DNA of 32,860 bases from Rubrivivax sp. Its GTDB lineage: Bacteria; Pseudomonadota; Gammaproteobacteria; Burkholderiales; Burkholderiaceae_C. Both the position numbers and the translations under genes were made by a program. Shown piece by piece: positions 30,500 to 32,860 of this stretch. Numbering within the stretch: the stretch's first letter is position 1; each line of letters opens with the position of its first letter. The stretch is from the NCBI GenBank assembly GCA_016790395.1, contig JAEUPH010000002.1, positions 1-32,860 on the forward strand. The letters are read 5' to 3'. Below the pieces are notes generated by a model. It saw only the letters and a list, made by a program, of their open reading frames with translations, was not told the DNA's origin and made no database searches.

Positions 30500-31167
30500 C
30501 AGTCCATCGAGATGCGCAGGGCGGCGGCGGTGGCCAAAGGCGCGCCGAGCCCGGTGAAGATCAGCAGTGCGCCCAGCAGCGAGAAGTGCGCACGCGCGGA
30601 CAGGCCGCTTTCCATGGCACCCACGGCGCCGGTGCCGAAGATCAGCGTCGGCACGGTCAGCGGCAGCACGAGCAGGAACACGAGCGCGCCGCCGCTGCGC
30701 AGGCCCAGCGTCAGCGCCGCGCCCACCGCACCCAGCATGCTGAGCACGGGCGTGCCCACCAGCAGCGTGGCGGCCAGCGTGGCGATGGCCGGCGGGCTCA
30801 TGTCGAAGAGCACGCCCAGCAGCGGTGCCGCCAGCACCAGCGGGAGGCCGGTGGTGAGCCAGTGCGCGAAGACCTTGCCGACGACCACCAGCACCAGCGC
30901 TTGCGGGGCCAGCAGCATCTGTTCGAGCGAACCGTCGATGTGGTCGGACGCGAACATCTGCGTCACCGAGAGCATGGCCGCCAGCAGCGCACACACCCAC
31001 ACGATGCCTGGGGCGATGGTGCGCAGCGTCTGCGGCTCGGGGCCCACGCCCAGCGGAAACAGGCCGGCGGCCACGATGAAGAACCCCAGCGGCAGCAGGG
31101 CCTCTACACGCCTGCGGCGGGCAAGCAGCAGGTCGCGACGGGTGGTGGCCAGCAGCACCGAACTCAT
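30499..31167 (-). CDS. ccmB: Haem exporter permease CcmB
   Basis: ABC transporter membrane subunit of 222 residues with six hydrophobic helices, partner of CcmA in the CcmABCD complex that frees holo-CcmE using ATP. The family segments FASDH..GSLEQ (about 72-82) and GTPVLS (about 138-143) are visible. It is separated from ccmA by 105 bp, the only real gap in the ccm operon; no strong ribosome binding site stands out before the ATG at 31167. Confidence 0.93.
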   Translation of the reverse strand: MSSVLLATTRRDLLLARRRRVEALLPLGFFIVAAGLFPLGVGPEPQTLRTIAPGIVWVCALLAAMLSVTQMFASDHIDGSLEQMLLAPQALVLVVVGKVFAHWLTTGLPLVLAAPLLGVLFDMSPPAIATLAATLLVGTPVLSMLGAVGAALTLGLRSGGALVFLLVLPLTVPTLIFGTGAVGAMESGLSARAHFSLLGALLIFTGLGAPLATAAALRISMD

Positions 31168-31224
31168 GGCAGGGACTGCTTGGCCGCGATGAGCAGGGGC
31201 TTCATGGGCGGGCGGATTCTAGGC

Positions 31225-31243
31225 ACGGCCCCCTTAAGGCCGT
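31225..31243. other. Hairpin with TTAAG hexamer in the ccmA-ccmB gap
   Basis: ACGGCC-CCCTTAA-GGCCGT, a perfect 6-bp stem with a 7-base loop, sits in the 105-bp non-coding gap between ccmA and ccmB. There is no U-tract, so a processing or attenuation site is more likely than a full terminator. The loop region contains CTTAAG (31233-31238), the same hexamer type seen at 18510-18526 and 21357-21362. Confidence 0.3.
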
Positions 31244-31272
31244 CTTGCGATTGCTCAAGCAGCGAAGGGCGA

Positions 31273-31947
31273 TCAGGCCGTGGCCCGCGCCGACAGGTCG
31301 TGCTCTCGCAGCCCTGGCAGCGGCACGGCCTGGTGGCTGGTGAGCAGCACGGCACCGCCGCGGGCGGCGTGCGCGGCAATCAGTGCCGACAGCTTCTGCG
31401 TGCTGGCGGTGTCCAGCGCGTCGTAGGGCTCGTCCAGGATCCAGGTGCGCGGCAGCTCGTCCAGCGCCAGCCGTGCGAGCGAGCCGCGACGTCTCTGGCC
31501 CTGCGACAGGTTGCGCACCGGCAGGTGGCGTTGCGCGGTGAGTCCCAGCGTCGCCAGCGCGCGCTCGGCCTGCGCCTGCGGTTCGGGCGCATCGGCCAGC
31601 TGCGCCAGGAAGGTCAGGGCTTCCAGCAGCGTGAGGTCGTCCTTCAGCGCGTTCGTGTGGCCGATGTAGAGCACGCCGCGGCGCGCCGGCGTGTCGCCAT
31701 GCTTGACGGCCTGGCCGTCCCACAGCACTTCGCCGGCGGCCGGTGCCGACAGGCCGGCCAGGATGCGCATGAGGCTGGTCTTGCCGCTGCCGTTGGTGCC
31801 GCGCAGCCAGGTGACGCTGCCGGGCTCCAGCCGGATGTCCAGCCCTTCGAACAGCATCCGCCGGCCGCGCTTGCAGGCCAGGCCGCGGCCTTCCAGCGTG
31901 CCGGGAGCCTGCGCCATCGGTGCGCCTTGTGCATCCATCGTCGTCAT
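31273..31947 (-). CDS. ccmA: Haem exporter ATP-binding protein CcmA
   Basis: ABC ATPase of 224 residues energising release of holo-CcmE. Walker A GTNGSGKT (50-57), signature LSQGQ (147-151), Walker B TWILDEP (168-174), D-loop ALD and a switch histidine in LLTSHQ are all present. It is the first gene of the ccm operon, divergent from the amidohydrolase gene with a 56-bp gap. The start at 31947 is ATG; an in-frame ATG at 31938 is also possible. Confidence 0.95.
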   Translation of the reverse strand: MTTMDAQGAPMAQAPGTLEGRGLACKRGRRMLFEGLDIRLEPGSVTWLRGTNGSGKTSLMRILAGLSAPAAGEVLWDGQAVKHGDTPARRGVLYIGHTNALKDDLTLLEALTFLAQLADAPEPQAQAERALATLGLTAQRHLPVRNLSQGQRRRGSLARLALDELPRTWILDEPYDALDTASTQKLSALIAAHAARGGAVLLTSHQAVPLPGLREHDLSARATA

Positions 31948-32003
31948 GCGGCGATTGTGCAGTGGGCCGTGCTAGCGTCCCTCAGGAGCCTGGAGAACCC
32001 GCC
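31948..32003. promoter_or_regulatory. Short divergent intergenic region between ccmA and the amidohydrolase gene
   Basis: A 56-bp gap that must hold upstream signals for both divergent genes, or parts of them. A GGAG about nine bases before the ATG at 32004 is a good ribosome binding site for the amidohydrolase. No confident promoter hexamers were identified. Confidence 0.35.
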
Positions 32004-32860
32004 ATGACCGACGCCCCCAAAGCCCTAACCCCGAGTTCGCTGGCCGCGCAGATCGACACCGCCGCGCTCGCTCTCGAAGCGCAGGTGATCGCCTGGCGGC
32101 GTGACCTACACGAGCACCCGGAACTCGGCAATCGCGAGTTCCGCACCGCTGGGCTCGTGGCCGATCATCTGCGTGCGCTGGGCCTCGACGACGTGCGCAC
32201 CGGTGTCGCCCACACCGGCGTCGTGGGCCTGCTGAAGGGCGCGCTGCCGGGCCCCGTGGTGGCGCTGCGCGCCGACATGGACGGCCTGCCGGTGGTGGAG
32301 GACGTGGACCTGCCCTTCCGCTCGAAGGTGCGCTCCACCTGGAACGGCGAGGACGTGGGCGTGATGCACGCCTGCGGCCACGACTGCCACGTCGCCATCC
32401 TCATGGGCGTGGCCAGCGTGCTGTCGGGCCTGCGTGCGCAGCTGCGAGGCAGCGTGAAGTTCATCTTCCAGCCGGCCGAGGAGATGCCGCCCGAGGGCGA
32501 GGACGGCGGCGCGAAGATGATGATCGCCGAGGGTGCGCTGGAGAATCCGGTGCCGCAGGCCATCTTCGGCCTGCACGTCACCTCCCGCCAGAACACGGGC
32601 GTCCTGGGCGTGCGATCGGGGCCCACCATGGCCAGCAGCGACCAGCTGAAGATCACCGTGACCGGCCGCCAGACACACGGCGCGGCGCCCTGGGCGGGCG
32701 TGGACCCCATCGTCACGGCGGCGCAGGTGGTGCTGGGCCTGCAGACCATCGTCAGCCGCGGCCTGGAGATCACGCGCGAGCCGGCCGTGGTGACCATCGG
32801 CACCATCCGCGGCGGCGTGCGCGAGAACATCATCCCCGACAAGGTGGAGATGCGCGGCAC
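32004..32860 (+). CDS. M20D-family amidohydrolase (hippurate / N-acyl amino acid hydrolase-like), 5' part
   Basis: The first 285 codons of a metal-dependent amidohydrolase; the frame is open at the window end. Motifs typical of the IAA-amino-acid/hippurate hydrolase group are present: LHEHPELG (about 35-42), ALRADMDGLPV, the metal site HACGHDCH with C124 and H126, FQPAEE with E159-E160, and GLHV with H191. A dimerisation-domain segment with TVTGRQTHGA follows. No signal peptide, so cytoplasmic. Substrate cannot be told from sequence. It appears unrelated to the haem genes and probably marks the edge of the redox cluster. Confidence 0.92.
   Translation, partial: MTDAPKALTPSSLAAQIDTAALALEAQVIAWRRDLHEHPELGNREFRTAGLVADHLRALGLDDVRTGVAHTGVVGLLKGALPGPVVALRADMDGLPVVEDVDLPFRSKVRSTWNGEDVGVMHACGHDCHVAILMGVASVLSGLRAQLRGSVKFIFQPAEEMPPEGEDGGAKMMIAEGALENPVPQAIFGLHVTSRQNTGVLGVRSGPTMASSDQLKITVTGRQTHGAAPWAGVDPIVTAAQVVLGLQTIVSRGLEITREPAVVTIGTIRGGVRENIIPDKVEMRG

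Overview
This is a GC-rich, densely coded bacterial window that reads as a betaproteobacterial (Burkholderiales-type) chromosome segment. The basis is codon use, the DUF2844/DUF3443 pair, and a complete System I cytochrome c maturation operon of the betaproteobacterial kind. The genus cannot be fixed from the sequence. No tRNA, rRNA, insertion sequence, phage gene or CRISPR array is visible, and no gene-free stretch exceeds 300 bases (the longest is about 180).

Layout. (1) 1-3118, plus strand: the end of a diheme cytochrome c (DHC), a cytochrome b561, and a QseB/QseC-like two-component pair. This resembles the known SHP-DHC-cytochrome b cluster. (2) 21275 down to 3115, minus strand: a tightly overlapped set of seven genes. 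In order of transcription these are a multi-histidine membrane cytochrome b-like protein, a 24-haem cytochrome c, a giant cytochrome c of about 3470 residues with 92 CXXCH motifs, an outer-membrane beta-barrel with a TPR domain, a membrane-anchored TPR protein that shares its C-terminal domain with CcmI, a DUF2844 protein and a DUF3443 lipoprotein. (3) 21457-22770, plus strand and divergent from the above: a membrane-anchored iron-sulfur/pyridine-nucleotide flavoprotein with an unusual domain order. (4) 31947 down to 22791, minus strand: ccmA-B-C-D-E-F-G-H-I followed directly by a second response regulator and sensor kinase. (5) 32004 to the window end, plus strand: the N-terminal part of an M20 amidohydrolase.

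The most striking element is the giant cytochrome. Its core is 11 head-to-tail copies of a 7-haem unit. Nine copies are exactly 801 bp and two are 804 bp (9174-17990). In the units I checked, nearly every haem motif is followed by one non-motif histidine, which would suit bis-histidine coordination throughout. Short modules at both ends differ from the core, and the N-terminal two-haem module matches the repeat of the neighbouring 24-haem protein. Together the locus encodes 118 CXXCH motifs.

How the genes may work together (inference): electrons from NAD(P)H or quinol would pass through the flavoprotein and the membrane cytochrome b to the 24-haem protein, then to the 92-haem chain and to or across the outer membrane at the beta-barrel protein. 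The adjacent ccm operon and the extra CcmI-like protein would supply the very heavy haem-ligation load. The combination looks like an electron conduit distinct from MtrCAB/PioAB-type systems. TTAAG-type hexamers occur in three intergenic gaps, one as a 17-bp paired box upstream of the giant gene, and suggest control by one of the two QseB/PmrA-like regulators.
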